A stretch of 64,000 nucleotides of DNA, from positions 1,550,001-1,614,000 of the forward strand of contig NC_082414.1 of assembly GCF_004011695.2 (NCBI RefSeq), in the 5' to 3' direction. Origin of the DNA: Ascochyta rabiei (taxonomy: Eukaryota; Ascomycota; Dothideomycetes; Pleosporales; Didymellaceae). Positions 22,490 to 33,554 of this stretch are shown piece after piece; the first letter of the stretch is position 1; each line of letters starts with the position of its first letter. Position numbers and translations under genes: made by a program. The notes beneath the pieces are model-generated. The model saw only the letters and a list, made by a program, of their open reading frames with translations. It did not search any database and had not been told where the DNA came from.

Positions 22490-23117
22490 CGCTGTTGCCC
22501 TCTTTTGATCAACCACCGATCGAGGTCGGGATTTACTAAGACACGCCGATGAGCCTGTAGGTCCGGAAAACGATTTGGAACATGGAAGGCGTAAAGGTCG
22601 AAGAACAGCGCAACGCACAACCAGGTCGAACCGGAGTAGAGTGCCGGTCCCAGACAAGGCTGTGCTCTCGCAGCCTCAATGGTCGCAATATCGGGCTGCA
22701 AGAAGAGAACAACGTGTCGACTAGAGTCAGAAAACCTCAAATGCGCATTGGTACAGATAGATTTGAACGTGCTATAGTAGGTTGATGAAGATGAGGAGAA
22801 AGACACAAGGCTGCCTATTTCTTGTGAGTTGAGCTAACGCCGAGGCTTACCAAAACTGAAAAACATGCGGTGCGACCGCGCCAGAGCCAAATGGAGTACT
22901 TCTGCTTACGAAGTATGTAGGCAGGTAATTGCATACACGCGCCCAAATGCAGATTTACAAGTTGTGAAAACAGCACCAACGTCTCGATTGATCGCTCCTG
23001 ATGCTAGCTCTAGACTGCACACAACTCCACTGATGCTAGAAACGCCAAATGCCAGAATGTTGTATAGTCATCGAGCGTAAACGCGCCAGTCAAGGTGCCA
23101 TTGAAAACTCTTAAGCA
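22490..23117. other. Intergenic, HET gene to CHS4
   Basis: No supported gene is seen. The stretch holds the HET promoter side and the CHS4 3' flank. Confidence 0.5.
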
Positions 23118-26100
23118 CTACATGACGCTGCAGTTCTCTTCCTGCTGCTTCTGATTGCTCCTACTAAGACGCTCGCGCTTCATCTGGGCTTTTGACCCAC
23201 CACGCTTCAGTTCCTCGAGTCGTTCCTGCGCCTTGGGAAACTTGTATGCTGCATTGTATTAGCCACCGCACGACTCGTCTCGTCGTCAAGGGGGAAAGAG
23301 CTTACCAGCGGCCCTTCCATACCACCTCTTCGCCTCATCCAGACTCCTTGGACACCCTATGCCCACCTCGGTGAAGTAGCCCATTGCAAACAACGCCTTT
23401 GGCAGCGGAGGCTCTGCACACGCTGCCTTTCTCGCCCACAGGTACGCTTCGGTGTCGCTCTGCTGCAGCACGCCTTCTATGCCGGTGAGGTACCACCCTG
23501 AAAGCGCAAGCTCACTTTGATGCTCTTCTTGTGCTGCGGCTTTCGTGTACCACCCGATACTCGTTCTCGGATCGATGGGGCAGCCCAGTAATCCGTACTC
23601 GTACGCCTGACCGAGTCTAAATTGCGAGAATTTGTAGCCTAGGTCTGCGGCTTGCATGAAGAGTTGCAGGGAGTAGGCTTCATCCGGAATGACGCGTTCG
23701 TTCCCGTTAGCTGGTTGGTCGTAGATGAGCGCCAGTTCATGGAGGGCGTGAGGATTATCTCTGTCAGCGCTGTTGGCGGCTCGCTGAAGCATGTTGATCG
23801 CTTCGCCCTGGTTCTTCTGTTGTCCCAACAAGCCCTTGAGGAGGATCATTCCCATCTTGTAGAGCGCTGGGGTGTCGCCTAGAGCTGCGGCACGGCGGTA
23901 CCATTGCACTGCTTTCAGCGGATCTCGCTTCGTTCCACCACCGTCTTCATGGCCCATTTCGCAGCAGACGGCGGTCCGGTAGGCACTTGCGGCGTGACCA
24001 GCTTTAGCGGCCGACTGATATAACGTGAACGCTTCCTTCATGTCGACTTGCAGGCCGAGGAGTCCTTGGCCGTAGCAATCTGCAAGGTAGAACATTGCTT
24101 CGACATATTGGTGTTGCGCTAGCTTCTTTACGATCTTATGTACTTCGAGAACGAACTTCTCCTTGTTCCTGTCACGCGCACGCTTGTCCGCTGTCCCGTT
24201 CTCATCTGCTAGCACACTTGCAGCTTCCACTAGCTTTTTTGCTAGTTTCAGGCCGGAAGCCTCATCTGAAGGGTTATCCTTCCAAATTTTGCGTAGCCGA
24301 TTGAGCTCATCGTACGTTACAGGATGCGGTATAGAGCTGCGCCGCTGGCCTTGGGACCGCTGGGCGATGGAGTGCTGACTTTCGAGACTGGTCCGGGACT
24401 GGTCGCTGTTATACTGTCGAATTGGTGGTGGCCTCGAAGCAATGGTCTGCTGCCATTGTGGTTGCTGCTGTTGCACAAGTCCGGCTCGTACAGGAACTGG
24501 ATGTGCTGGTAGTGCATCCGGGTTCATCTGTGGTTGAGTCGTGCCTGGTCGTCGACCCAATGGATCGCTCGGGTGACGCCCGGGTGCAGGTGCTGCTGTC
24601 CCAGGCCGGACCATGGGGCTGCCAGGCAGTGGCGAAGAGGCGTTTCTCATGGTGTTCGGTGCTGGCTCCGAGTAAACTGAATTATCTGAATAGCCTCTTT
24701 GAGCTGGTGGCGGGCCTCGTCCGTATCGAGGGTCAAAAGGTGGTTGCTGGTTTGCGTTGTAACCTGGATTCGATGGCATACCGTCCGGAGTTGTACCAGG
24801 TGGAGGCCGGCCTCGTCCTCGAGGTCCACTCGGTAGCCCACTACGGTCCGCGAAACCTGTGTTCGCTCTAGACGGCGCAGGCATGGGAGGAGCGTCCGCA
24901 GCCATTTCATAGGCACCTTTGTATTGCGCGTTCAGATCAGGCTGCGACCTGCTCCGCAACGAGTGCTGCTGAAAATTGCTTGAAGCAGGAACTGCATCCA
25001 TCACACCTACGGTACTTTGTTGCGGCCCGCTGAAATTTGTGGGCGATATATGATTGTCTATCGAGTCACCCCGCCTGTGGCCGCGGCTCGTCTCTGGTAT
25101 TGCATCAAAATTAGGCATGTCTATCGTCGAAGCTATGCTCTTCCTCTTGTTGTCCTGTTGGTAGTAGTCATCGTAGAAGGTGTCAAGGGTGGGACGATGG
25201 TCGTCTGGCGAGGGCAGTTGCTGACTTGGCGTGACATACTGCTGCTGTTGGGTCTGCATTCGTGGCATGGGGGGCTGCTGTTGTGGCTGTCTGGGAGGTG
25301 CATTCTGCCTGTTGCTACCAGCGGTCGAGGGCCTGGGAGGGATGTACGAAGGCGACTCAGGGCCGTGGTAGCTATCCAAGGCGCCAGAATCGGCCCATTG
25401 CTGCTTGTTTGTGTCAATGTTCTGGGGCATCGTCACCGCACGCTGCGTGCCAGGTCCAAACATCTGCTGTGAGGGTGACCTCGGTCCCTGTTGCCGTAGG
25501 AGAGGGGGCCCTCTATTGCCATCCATGTCCATGGGCGGTGGTCGCTGCCCTTGGGGCATGCGATTCGGCGGTGGCTGACGCTGGCCCTGGGCGTTGCCCT
25601 CGAACTGCCCGGAGTCTGCTCTGCCATTTTGTCCTGGTCTCCCAGGCTGCGGACCTCGATCCTCCGGATGCATGCCCTGTGCTCGTGCTGAAGGGCGTCG
25701 TTGCCTCTCCTGTGGCGCGCTGCCGTTGATGTCCACTTGTGACATGGCTTGGTCCAGACTGTCTTTTGGGGGCGCTTTTTTTGCGTTCTGGACAGGAAAG
25801 GCTGGGAATGGGTTGTCCTGGGGTATCCGTTTGGGCGACTTTTGCTGCAAGAGAGAGCGATCCAAGCCTGGATGGAAGGAAGCATTAGCATGTCGGTGTG
25901 GGTCATATGGCTTGAGCCGGCTCACCTGCTGGTCTCCGTGCGCCGCGCTCTTGCTGCGCATTCGGCGGCGGTGCATTTCCTCGACCGGTTGGCCTCCTGG
26001 GATCCTGCTGTTGGTGGTTGTCGTATGCCTGGTCCTGTGCATTTTGCGCTTGTCGTGGTGGTGGCCGGCGCCCTTGGGATTGTGGAGGTTGTCTCCCATA

Positions 26101-26451
26101 ACCGTCATTGTAGCCAGCTTGTTGTCGTTGTTGTTGTTGCTGCTGCTGTTGGTGTTGGTGTTGGTGTTGTTGTTGGTGTTGGTGTTGCTGCTGTTGTTGG
26201 TGTTGCTGCTGCTGCGCATTTCCATGTCCGGCCTGCGGATCATTGTAGTAGCCATCACCCCATCCATGCTGCTCGTATCCATGCTGATCGTAGCTGTAAT
26301 CGTAGTACTGCTGGTCGTACTGGCTGTCGTAGCCTGCATACTGCTGCTGTCCCTGGTCGTAATGTTGTTGCTGCTGTCGCGCCTGCACGCGGCCGTCATA
26401 CTGCTGCTGCTGCCGCTGCTGCTGCTGCCGCTGCTGCTGCTGCTGTGCCAT
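23118..26451 (-). CDS. SKT5: Chs4/Skt5, Sel1-repeat activator of chitin synthase, CAAX-ended
   Basis: Minus-strand exons 26451-25926, 25867-23306 and 23248-23118 give 1072 residues. The first 175 residues are Gln/His/Tyr-rich with long polyQ. The middle is disordered, Pro/Gln/Arg-rich. From about residue 740 to 1030 there are tandem Sel1-like repeats ('AMFYLADCYGQGLLG', 'YQSAAKAGHAASAYRTAVC', 'AVQWYRRAAALGD', 'GEAINMLQRAANS'). The last exon supplies 'PKAQERLEELKRGGSK' and ends in C-S-V-M, a CAAX box for prenylation, as in yeast Chs4. Reading through the 57-nt last intron would stop early at 'KLFPP' and lose the CAAX box, which supports the splice. Chs4 recruits and activates chitin synthase Chs3 at the plasma membrane and septum. 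It lies about 4.5 kb from CHS5. Confidence 0.9.
26105..26450 (-). repeat. Glutamine/histidine codon tracts in CHS4
   Basis: Blocks of CAG/CAA/CAC codons encode polyQ and QH repeats at about residues 2-20 and 80-115 of Chs4. Their trinucleotide nature makes them length-variable candidates. Confidence 0.8.
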
Positions 26452-27483
26452 CGTGGGCGAGGTGCGTTATCGTATACCGTGTTCAGCAAAGCCACATGCA
26501 CCGGGCACGCGCGTCATCTATCGTGGAGTAGTGCGTGCGGATCGCGCCCGTAACGGCGGGGACCTGTGGCTTTAAAGCCTGCGCTTGGACGTGACTCTCC
26601 TCGACAAGGAAACCAAAGGTTGAAGAAGCTTGGGGCTAGGAGGGTGGACACTGCCAGCAAGGTTGCGTGGTACTTGGCAGGGGTCTTAATTTAAAGAAGG
26701 CCGCGGACGGCAGACGGGAGGGATCCGCTGATTTAACGTCTGCAGCTATGACAAGGCGTTTGCTGGCAGCGAACAACGTGGAGGTAGTCAGATGTTGTAC
26801 CCTTGGGCGCGGTTTCAGGCGCCACTGGTGTCACGGCTGTGCTTGAGACGAAGAAGTGGATGCGTCCGTGCCTTGAAGCAAGTGGAAGGGCAGTCGAGTG
26901 TCGCGACGTGGGGAACCTTTGGAGATTACAATCAGACAAAGATTCGTGCGACCTCAGCACGACCAGACGAAGAGAACAGATGAGGAATGTAGAGAGGTTG
27001 AAGAGCATACGCAGTTTGTACCATCACGATCCAAGTGCCCCTCTAGTTTCAGCTGCGCCTGTCAAGCCTTGCATTCGTCCACCTCGAGCATGCTTTGCAC
27101 GACGACGGTCGCAGAGGTAGCCGCTGCAAACACAGACCACCCACTGAGATGTGCCAATGACAGTCTGCAAGGCCCTGAGACCATCGAATGCTGATCGGAA
27201 CGCTCGTGGTCTCATGCAGCAGGGGTGCAAGCGTCGGGTGGGGCGGACGGCCAAGGACTCCAGCAGCGCCAGCGCCATCACATTGGATAATCGTGGCGCA
27301 GTTGCGCCACAGCTAACTCTTCTGGACCGATGATATCGATCATCGCCTTCTCCAAGACTTGGGCTTCGACAACAGCAACCTTGCCATTCCAGCCACGACA
27401 GCTTGTCCCTTTCTGACCGACTTCGATAGGTACATCCTTTGCCGAATCGCTCTGACACTGCAATCCTCGCAACAACTGCCAAC
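26452..27483. other. 1.0-kb intergenic region (divergent promoters)
   Basis: This lies between the divergent CHS4 and CBP4 genes. No gene is recognised, so it presumably carries both promoters. Confidence 0.5.
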
Positions 27484-27994
27484 ATGCCTGGAATGGGGAC
27501 ATACATAAAGGCCATCTCGGCGTACGTCCAGGTTTCTGCTGCACCCCCCAGCTTCCAGACTAACGTGCCATAGAGGCGCAGTACTCGTTATCGGAGGCCC
27601 GGCACTGGTCATGTGGGTGACGCCGACCGAGGAAGAGATATTCAAGGTAAAGCATTCGCCACGTGCAACACGACGCAACTAACGCCTCCCAGGCCTACAG
27701 CCCTGAACTCCAGAAGAAGGCACTGGCCAACAGGGAACAGCGCCAGAAGGACTTCGATGGCTTTGTGAACCAGCTGAAGGACTTGTCCAAGTCAGAGAAG
27801 CCGAGTACGTGCACGAACTTGCTTCATCACCAAAGCCTGAAAGATGCCCACTAACGTACACAGTTTGGATCGCACAGAAAGAGCACGATGCCAAGCGATC
27901 GTTGGCAGAGCAGCAGCGACTGAGGGAGGAGAGAGACGCGTATGCAGCGGATAGCAGAAGACTGCAGCAAGAGATCAGGAACGCTTCGCAATGA
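27484..27994 (+). CDS. CBP4: Cbp4-like assembly factor of respiratory complex III
   Basis: Four exons (27484-27521, 27574-27646, 27693-27804, 27864-27994) give 117 residues. A single hydrophobic segment near the N-terminus ('GAVLVIGGPALVMWV') is followed at once by 'TPTEEEIFKAYSPELQKKAL' and 'DFDGFVNQLKDLSKSEKPIW', the Cbp4 signature. The tail is a charged coiled coil. In yeast, Cbp4 binds the Cbp3-Cbp6-cytochrome b intermediate at the inner mitochondrial membrane during bc1 assembly. Three introns in so small a gene are confirmed by frame continuity at each junction. Confidence 0.85.
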
Positions 27995-28360
27995 GCTCAG
28001 CCCTGGTGCTGGCGGCGTCATCTTCTTTTTGTGTAAGAGTGCATCTGTATGAGTACGAGACCGAACGAAATCTACCCTTCGCCTCACATAGGGTCCATAG
28101 TGACCTCGCCTGATCGCTGCGCACTGGATCCCAAGCTCTGATCAAGTCACAGCACCCAGGGAGCGACAGCAGACTCGTATTACCAGAGGTCCGATGCTTG
28201 TGCATTTGCAGGTATCGAGTCTCGCGAACACGTTCTTCGGAGCGACATGCTGTGCAGGTTGTGGAGCGCCGGCCTCGTGACCATTTCCAGTCTCGACGCG
28301 CCTTGAACGTTCCCGCATGCTCCACACCACACCCCACCACCGCCGTCACAGCTGCACCCA
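27995..28360. other. Intergenic, CBP4 to RAD1
   Basis: Contains only the CBP4 3' flank and the nuclease-gene promoter; no other gene is seen. Confidence 0.5.
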
Positions 28361-31238
28361 ATGCCCAGCGATGCACAAGCCCCCGTGAAGCTCTCGTTGC
28401 CTCTTGTACCTGCAGCCGTCCTTTTGGCCTCAGGTCTCGCTGATGACATCATAGGAATTCCAGCAAGACATCTTCAAAGAGCTGCGCGAAGAGGATGAGC
28501 TCGTCCTGCTCGCGCGCGGCCTCGGCCTGTTGCGCATAGTCACGAACCTCCTCCACTCCTACGATGCTGCCGGCAACAACCTCATCCTGCTCGTCGGCGC
28601 AGATGAGCGCGAGAATGTCTGGATCGGCGAGGCGCTCGCTGAGCATGCAGCCGTCAGCCAGGCGCCGAAGTGCCGAGGGCTGAGCCTGGTCAACACAGAC
28701 CTGATGAGCGTAGGGACACGTGAGAAGATGTACGCGCAAGGCGGCATCTTCAGCATCACATCGCGCATTCTCATTGTGGACTTTCTGTCGGGGCTGCTCA
28801 ACCCGGAGACGGTGACGGGCTTGGTGGTGCTGCATGCTGAGAAGGTGGTCGCAACGTCGCTCGAGGCATTCATTCTGAGGATATACCGGCAGAAGAACAA
28901 GGCGGGCTTCCTGAAGGCGTTCTCAGACACACCGGAGCCCTTCACCATGGGCTACTCGCCGCTCACGAACATGATGAAGAACCTCTTTCTGCAGAAGCCG
29001 GCTCTGTATCCGAGGTTCCATGTTTCAGTCGCCAACTCGCTGGAAGGGCGGAAGAAAGCAGAAGTCATTGAGCTGGAAGTGCCCATGACAGATGCTATGC
29101 AGGACATACAGAACGCGGTGCTCGAGTGCGTGGAAGCTAGCATCAGCGAGCTCAAGAAGGCGAACCCTGGACTCGAAGTCGAGGACTGGACGTTGGACAG
29201 CGCACTGCACAAAAACTTCGATCAGATCATCAGACGGCAGCTGGATCCTGTCTGGCATCGTACAACGTTCAAGACGCGCCAGGTTGTTCGCGACCTGTCG
29301 TTGCTCCGTACGATCCTGCACGCGCTGCTCACCTACGACGCGGTCAGCTTCAACAAGTACCTCGACACCGTCCTAGCAGCATCACAGCCACCACCAGGCT
29401 CGACGAAACAGAACCAATCGCCGTGGCTCTTTCTCGATGCTGCTGATACCATCTTCAGCACCGCAAAACGAAGGGTGTATACTGGCAAGGTTACCAACGC
29501 TGAGCTGGCAGGAGACGCTAACGTCGCTCCGGAAGCTCTAGAGCCTGTTCTCGAAGAATTCCCAAAGTGGGCACAGCTTGCCGAGATTCTGCGGGAGATT
29601 GAACAGGATGCGTACTTCAACCCCACCCCTCAAGATAGCTCTAATGGCTCCATCTTGATCATGTGCGGCGACCACGGCACTTGTTCGCAGCTGAGAGAGT
29701 ATCTCCAGACCATGTATGTCAGATCTGAAGAGGCTACCAACGAGGATGAGGACGACGAGGAGCCGTCTGGCAAATTCATGATGAGGCGGAAGCTTCGCAA
29801 CTACCTCTCATGGAAACGTGATTTCAGCAAAGTCAGCTCCACTCTATTCCAGGAGAACCAAAAGACCATCAATGGCAGCACGGATCAGAAAGTCCAGAGT
29901 GGCGAGACATCGGGGAAACCACCTCCCAACAAGCGGCGACGTATTAGGGGAGGCGGCAACACTGCGACGTCTACCCGAAACGACTTTGGTGCTGTGCGGA
30001 CCGCAGGAGACAAAGACGCACACATTGCAAGCCTCATGGCTGAGCTCCAGCCCACGGAGCTAGAAGCTGCGCAGAAACCTGGCGAAGTGGGTTACGATCC
30101 GCTCGACAACATGGAAGACTACTACGAGCTCTTCTCGATGGACTCGGCTATCGTCATCCACCCGTACTCTGGCGATCTTGATGAGCACATTCTCGAGGAA
30201 ACGAAACCGCGATACGTGGTCATGTACGAGCCCGATGCCGCCTTCATCCGGCGTATCGAAGTCTACCGTTCGTCACACACGGACCGCACCGTCAAGGTAT
30301 TCTTCATGTACTATGGCGGCAGCGTGGAGGAGCAACGCTACCTCTCCGCTGTCCGCCGCGAGAAGGATGCCTTTACGCGCCTTATCAAGGAGCGCGCAAA
30401 CATGGCCCTCACTTTGAACACGAACGCGAACATCGCCCCCGAAGAGACCTTCCTCCGCACAATCAACACCAGGATAGCAGGCGGTGGTCGCCTGACCGCA
30501 ACCACAGAACCGCCGCGCGTTGTCGTTGATGTGCGCGAGTTTCGCTCTTCACTCCCCTCGTTACTACACGGACGCTCCATGGTCATTGTGCCATGCATGC
30601 TGACGGTCGGCGACTACGTACTCAGCCCGCAGATATGCATCGAGCGCAAATCCGTCCGCGACCTCATCGGCTCGTTTGCCAACGGACGGCTGTACAACCA
30701 AGTCGAGTCCATGACAGAGCACTACAAGCACCCGATGCTGCTCATCGAATTCGACGCCAACAAATCCTTCACCCTGGAGCCCTTTGCCGACTTCAGCTCC
30801 GCAGGCGCCAACACGTCCGGACTCGCGGCCGCCCCGGATCTGCAGGGCAAGCTCGTCATGCTGACCCTCGCTTTCCCCCGCCTGCGCATCATCTGGTCGA
30901 GCAGCCCGTACCAGACGGCGGAGATCTTCGCCGAGCTGAAGAAGCAGCAGGACGAGCCTGATCCGCTCAAGGCCGTCTCGCTCGGCCTTGATCCCAGCAT
31001 GGGCGGCGACGAGATGAGGTCGTTCAATCAGACGACGCAGGATATGCTGCGCACGCTGCCGGGCGCAAGTGAGAGTATCGTCACGACGCTGATGCTGCGG
31101 GTGGAGAATCTAGAGGAGCTGGCTAACATGTTGGAGCGGGAGGTTTGCTGGCTTATTGGGACGGATGTGGGGAGGCGGGTGTATCGGTTCTTCAATCGCA
31201 GCGTGTATGAGGATGTGCAAATGCCGACGTTCAGCTAG
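28361..31238 (+). CDS. RAD1: XPF/Rad1 structure-specific DNA repair endonuclease
   Basis: Exons 28361-28405 and 28455-31238 give 942 residues, the usual XPF/Rad1 length. The N-terminal two-thirds is the inactivated helicase-like region ('FQQDIFKELREEDELVLLAR', 'LLHSYDAAGNNLILLVGA'). The ERCC4 nuclease domain follows: 'VVVDVREFRSSLP', 'VGDYVLSPQICIERKSVRDL', containing the catalytic V/IERKx3D motif at residues 744-751. The C-terminus has tandem helix-hairpin-helix sequence ('MLRTLPGASESIVTTLM', 'ELANML') that pairs with ERCC1/Rad10. It cuts 5' of lesions in nucleotide excision repair and trims flaps in single-strand annealing. A basic, disordered spacer lies at about 465-520. The ATG at 28361 gives 'KLSLPLEFQQ', the normal start. 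Confidence 0.93.
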
Positions 31239-31511
31239 CAGAAAAGAACAGTCAAGGTGAGAAGTGTTGGAAAGGGGTATGCATGTATTCATTCGTCTAT
31301 CCCATATTGTCGCCGCCGTCGTCATCGTCGTCGTCGTCGTCGTCCAACTGTCCACCGCCGCTCCAAAGTAGCACTTTTCCACCATCCATGTCCATCCGCC
31401 CGCTCGCGAGAAGCAGCATTTGAGCAGCTCAGTCCCGTGCACTCGCACAGCAGCCGAGACAGCATGGCGGAACCCAAACGTCCTCCATCGGTGCACGACG
31501 TGGCAACAGGC

Positions 31512-32258
31512 TTAGATGTCGTCAATGTCAATCTCCTTCTTGCCGGTGCCGTCAGCCTCGTCCGAGTCGGAGTCGTCGCGGTCCTCGTCGAACTCGAAGC
31601 CGATGCCCTCGTCGCCCTGGTCGCCGTACGTGTCTGTCTCGTTGATCTTTGCATTCTCGGGGAGCTCGCCGTAGGCTTTTAACGAACGGGCCTCGTCGGC
31701 TGTGAAGAAGAAGAAGAAGAAGATTAGCAGCCACGCGCATTATACCAGACGACGAGTCTGAGTGTGAAGTCTGGAGTGTGAAGTCTGGAGTGTGAAGTCT
31801 GGGTTGTGAAGTCTGGAGTGTAAAGTTTGGGTTGTGGAGTCTGGAGTGTAAAGTCTGGGTTGTAGGAAATGGCAACGTACCAGAGTACTTCATGATGACG
31901 TCGCCCTTCTCGTCCTGGTAGTCTCGCAGCGACAGGAGGATGATGTCGCCCTGGTTGATCCAGACCTTCTTCCTCAGCTTGCCGCGAATATGCGCAAGGC
32001 GACGCGCGCCGTCGAAGCACTGCGCCTCCAGACGGCCGTTGCCCAGCATCTTGACGACCTGCGCGTACTCCTGGCCCTCCTCCTTGAACACGAGCTCGCG
32101 CTTCTCGTTGTCGTTCTCGTTCTTTCCACGTCTCCTGTTCTTACCACCCTGCGACGTGTGAGTAGGCGCTCAAAAGGGCAGCTGCTCAGCGCGGGGCAGC
32201 CCCTCCAGAAACTGGCAGCGGCAAGAGGACTACGCACCTTTCCCTTGTTCTTGGGCAT
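31512..32258 (-). CDS. TIF11: Translation initiation factor eIF1A
   Basis: Minus-strand exons 32258-32238, 32148-31881 and 31699-31512 give 158 residues. The N-terminus '[20 protein letters not shown]' and the OB-fold ('[20 protein letters not shown]', '[19 protein letters not shown]', '[18 protein letters not shown]') are near-identical to eIF1A in all eukaryotes. The C-terminal tail is acidic ('[14 protein letters not shown]') and ends 'IDIDDI', as expected. eIF1A binds the 40S A site and promotes scanning and start-codon choice. Intron 2 (181 nt) is swollen by a 14-bp tandem repeat. Confidence 0.95.
31754..31865 (-). repeat. 14-bp minisatellite inside eIF1A intron 2
   Basis: About eight imperfect copies of 'gtgaagtctggagt' (plus-strand reading), with variants having 'gggttg' or 'gtaaag', fill most of the 181-nt intron. 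Both splice sites lie outside the array. Confidence 0.85.
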
Positions 32259-32602
32259 GCTGGCGACTGTTTCGGTGTTGGGTTCCAAGTCGTCGGGGGG
32301 GTGTGGTGTGTGTGCCTGGGGGCGGCAGGTTGTGGTATTCTGTCCACAGGTGCGTGGCGGGTGTTGGATGTTGGGTCATCGCCGTGTGGGCCTCTCAGCT
32401 GTGCGCGCTTGCTTGCTTCGGTTAGCACGCCTCCCGAGCAAATACTTGATAGAAACAGCACTAGTAGTGATTGCCCAGACGATGTCATTGCACATGATTC
32501 CAGACATTCTGATTGATTCACTGCAGAGCGCGCGCGCCCTAACCGCATACGCTCTTTACTCCACTCCACTCCACTCCCCCAGCAGAGCAACAGAATCAGG
32601 GC
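32259..32602. promoter_or_regulatory. Shared upstream region of divergent eIF1A and hypothetical gene
   Basis: These 344 bp separate two divergent start codons and presumably carry both promoters. A short 'actccactccactccac' run lies at about 32561-32577. No gene is within. Confidence 0.45.
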
Positions 32603-33517
32603 ATGAAGGCAGTCGCCCACCGCCTCTCCAAAGTGAAGCTCAAGACGTTCAAAGTCAGCTACTCGCCCACCTACACAAGCTACATCATCAACCACATCGC
32701 AGCGAACCCCTCGCACCCCCTCTACCTCGTGCAGCGCCGCCGCAAGCAGGAGCTCAAAAAGGAAGGCCTGTGGTGGCACGCGACCAATGGCATCGACATC
32801 TCAAAGTCCGGCTGTGTGAGGACTTGGGCCCGGCGACGTCTGCGCCAGGCGTTTGTGGAGGAGCTGAAGCAGAAGGGGTACGATGAGACGGGCAAACTCG
32901 TCGACGCCGCTGCAATGCAAGACCGAAGAGACGTGATGAACGTCGTGAGGTTGGGCAAGAGTGTTGACCTGACCGGGAGCCTGAGGATGCACGGTGTAGG
33001 GCCACTCATACCCGCAAAGTTTGAGACTGTGAAGGACGAGGTGCGCGGCGTCATCGACGCGCTGATACAGAGTGCTGTCGACACTGCGTTGGGGCTTGCT
33101 GGCGAGGGTGAGAAGAGCAGTGGGCTTGGGCAAAGGTCGGCGCGCGCTGGAGCTCCTGAGCAGGCTCGCAGACCGCAGGAGAGGAGGCCGTTAGCTGTGC
33201 CGTCGGGGCCTAGAAAGAAGCTGCATGTCACGGCAGAGCCGTCGCGGATGAAACCGCAGACAGCGTCTTCTGGACGTCAGACTCGCACCCGAGGCCCGCC
33301 TCCTGGGTCTGTCGAGAGAGGAACTGCATCCAAGCCTCTGCAGACGAAACCACAAACGAATGCCACAAACCAGCCGGAAACAGCCAGGACCACACATGAT
33401 GCGCACAGACAGTCTCCAGCTCGCACCGCGCCTCCACGGGCTCGCGTTCGAAGGTCAGTCACAGAACTGGATCGTGGAACAGGATTGCGCATTATATCGA
33501 AAAACCGCAGTGGATGA
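32603..33517 (+). CDS. Unrecognised basic protein (304 aa)
   Basis: A single exon gives 304 residues. The first 180 look folded: 'AHRLSKVKLKTFKVSYSPTY', 'HPLYLVQRRRKQELKKEGLW', 'RRRLRQAFVEELKQKGYD', 'DEVRGVIDALIQSAVDTAL'. The rest is Arg/Pro/Thr/Ser-rich and low in complexity, probably disordered. No signal peptide or membrane helix is seen. The strong positive charge would fit nucleic-acid or ribosome binding, but that is only an impression. I do not recognise a family. It converges on the SDR gene with 37 bp between stops, in a dense run of genes, which supports it being real. Confidence 0.6.
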   Translation: MKAVAHRLSKVKLKTFKVSYSPTYTSYIINHIAANPSHPLYLVQRRRKQELKKEGLWWHATNGIDISKSGCVRTWARRRLRQAFVEELKQKGYDETGKLVDAAAMQDRRDVMNVVRLGKSVDLTGSLRMHGVGPLIPAKFETVKDEVRGVIDALIQSAVDTALGLAGEGEKSSGLGQRSARAGAPEQARRPQERRPLAVPSGPRKKLHVTAEPSRMKPQTASSGRQTRTRGPPPGSVERGTASKPLQTKPQTNATNQPETARTTHDAHRQSPARTAPPRARVRRSVTELDRGTGLRIISKNRSG

Positions 33518-33554
33518 ATTGTATGGCGACATGGTCCTCCTACCAAGACTTAAT

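Noticed and set aside
25594..26553. 319-codon plus-strand frame opposite CHS4
   Set aside because: Antisense of glutamine-codon repeats, giving Leu/Val runs; not a membrane protein.
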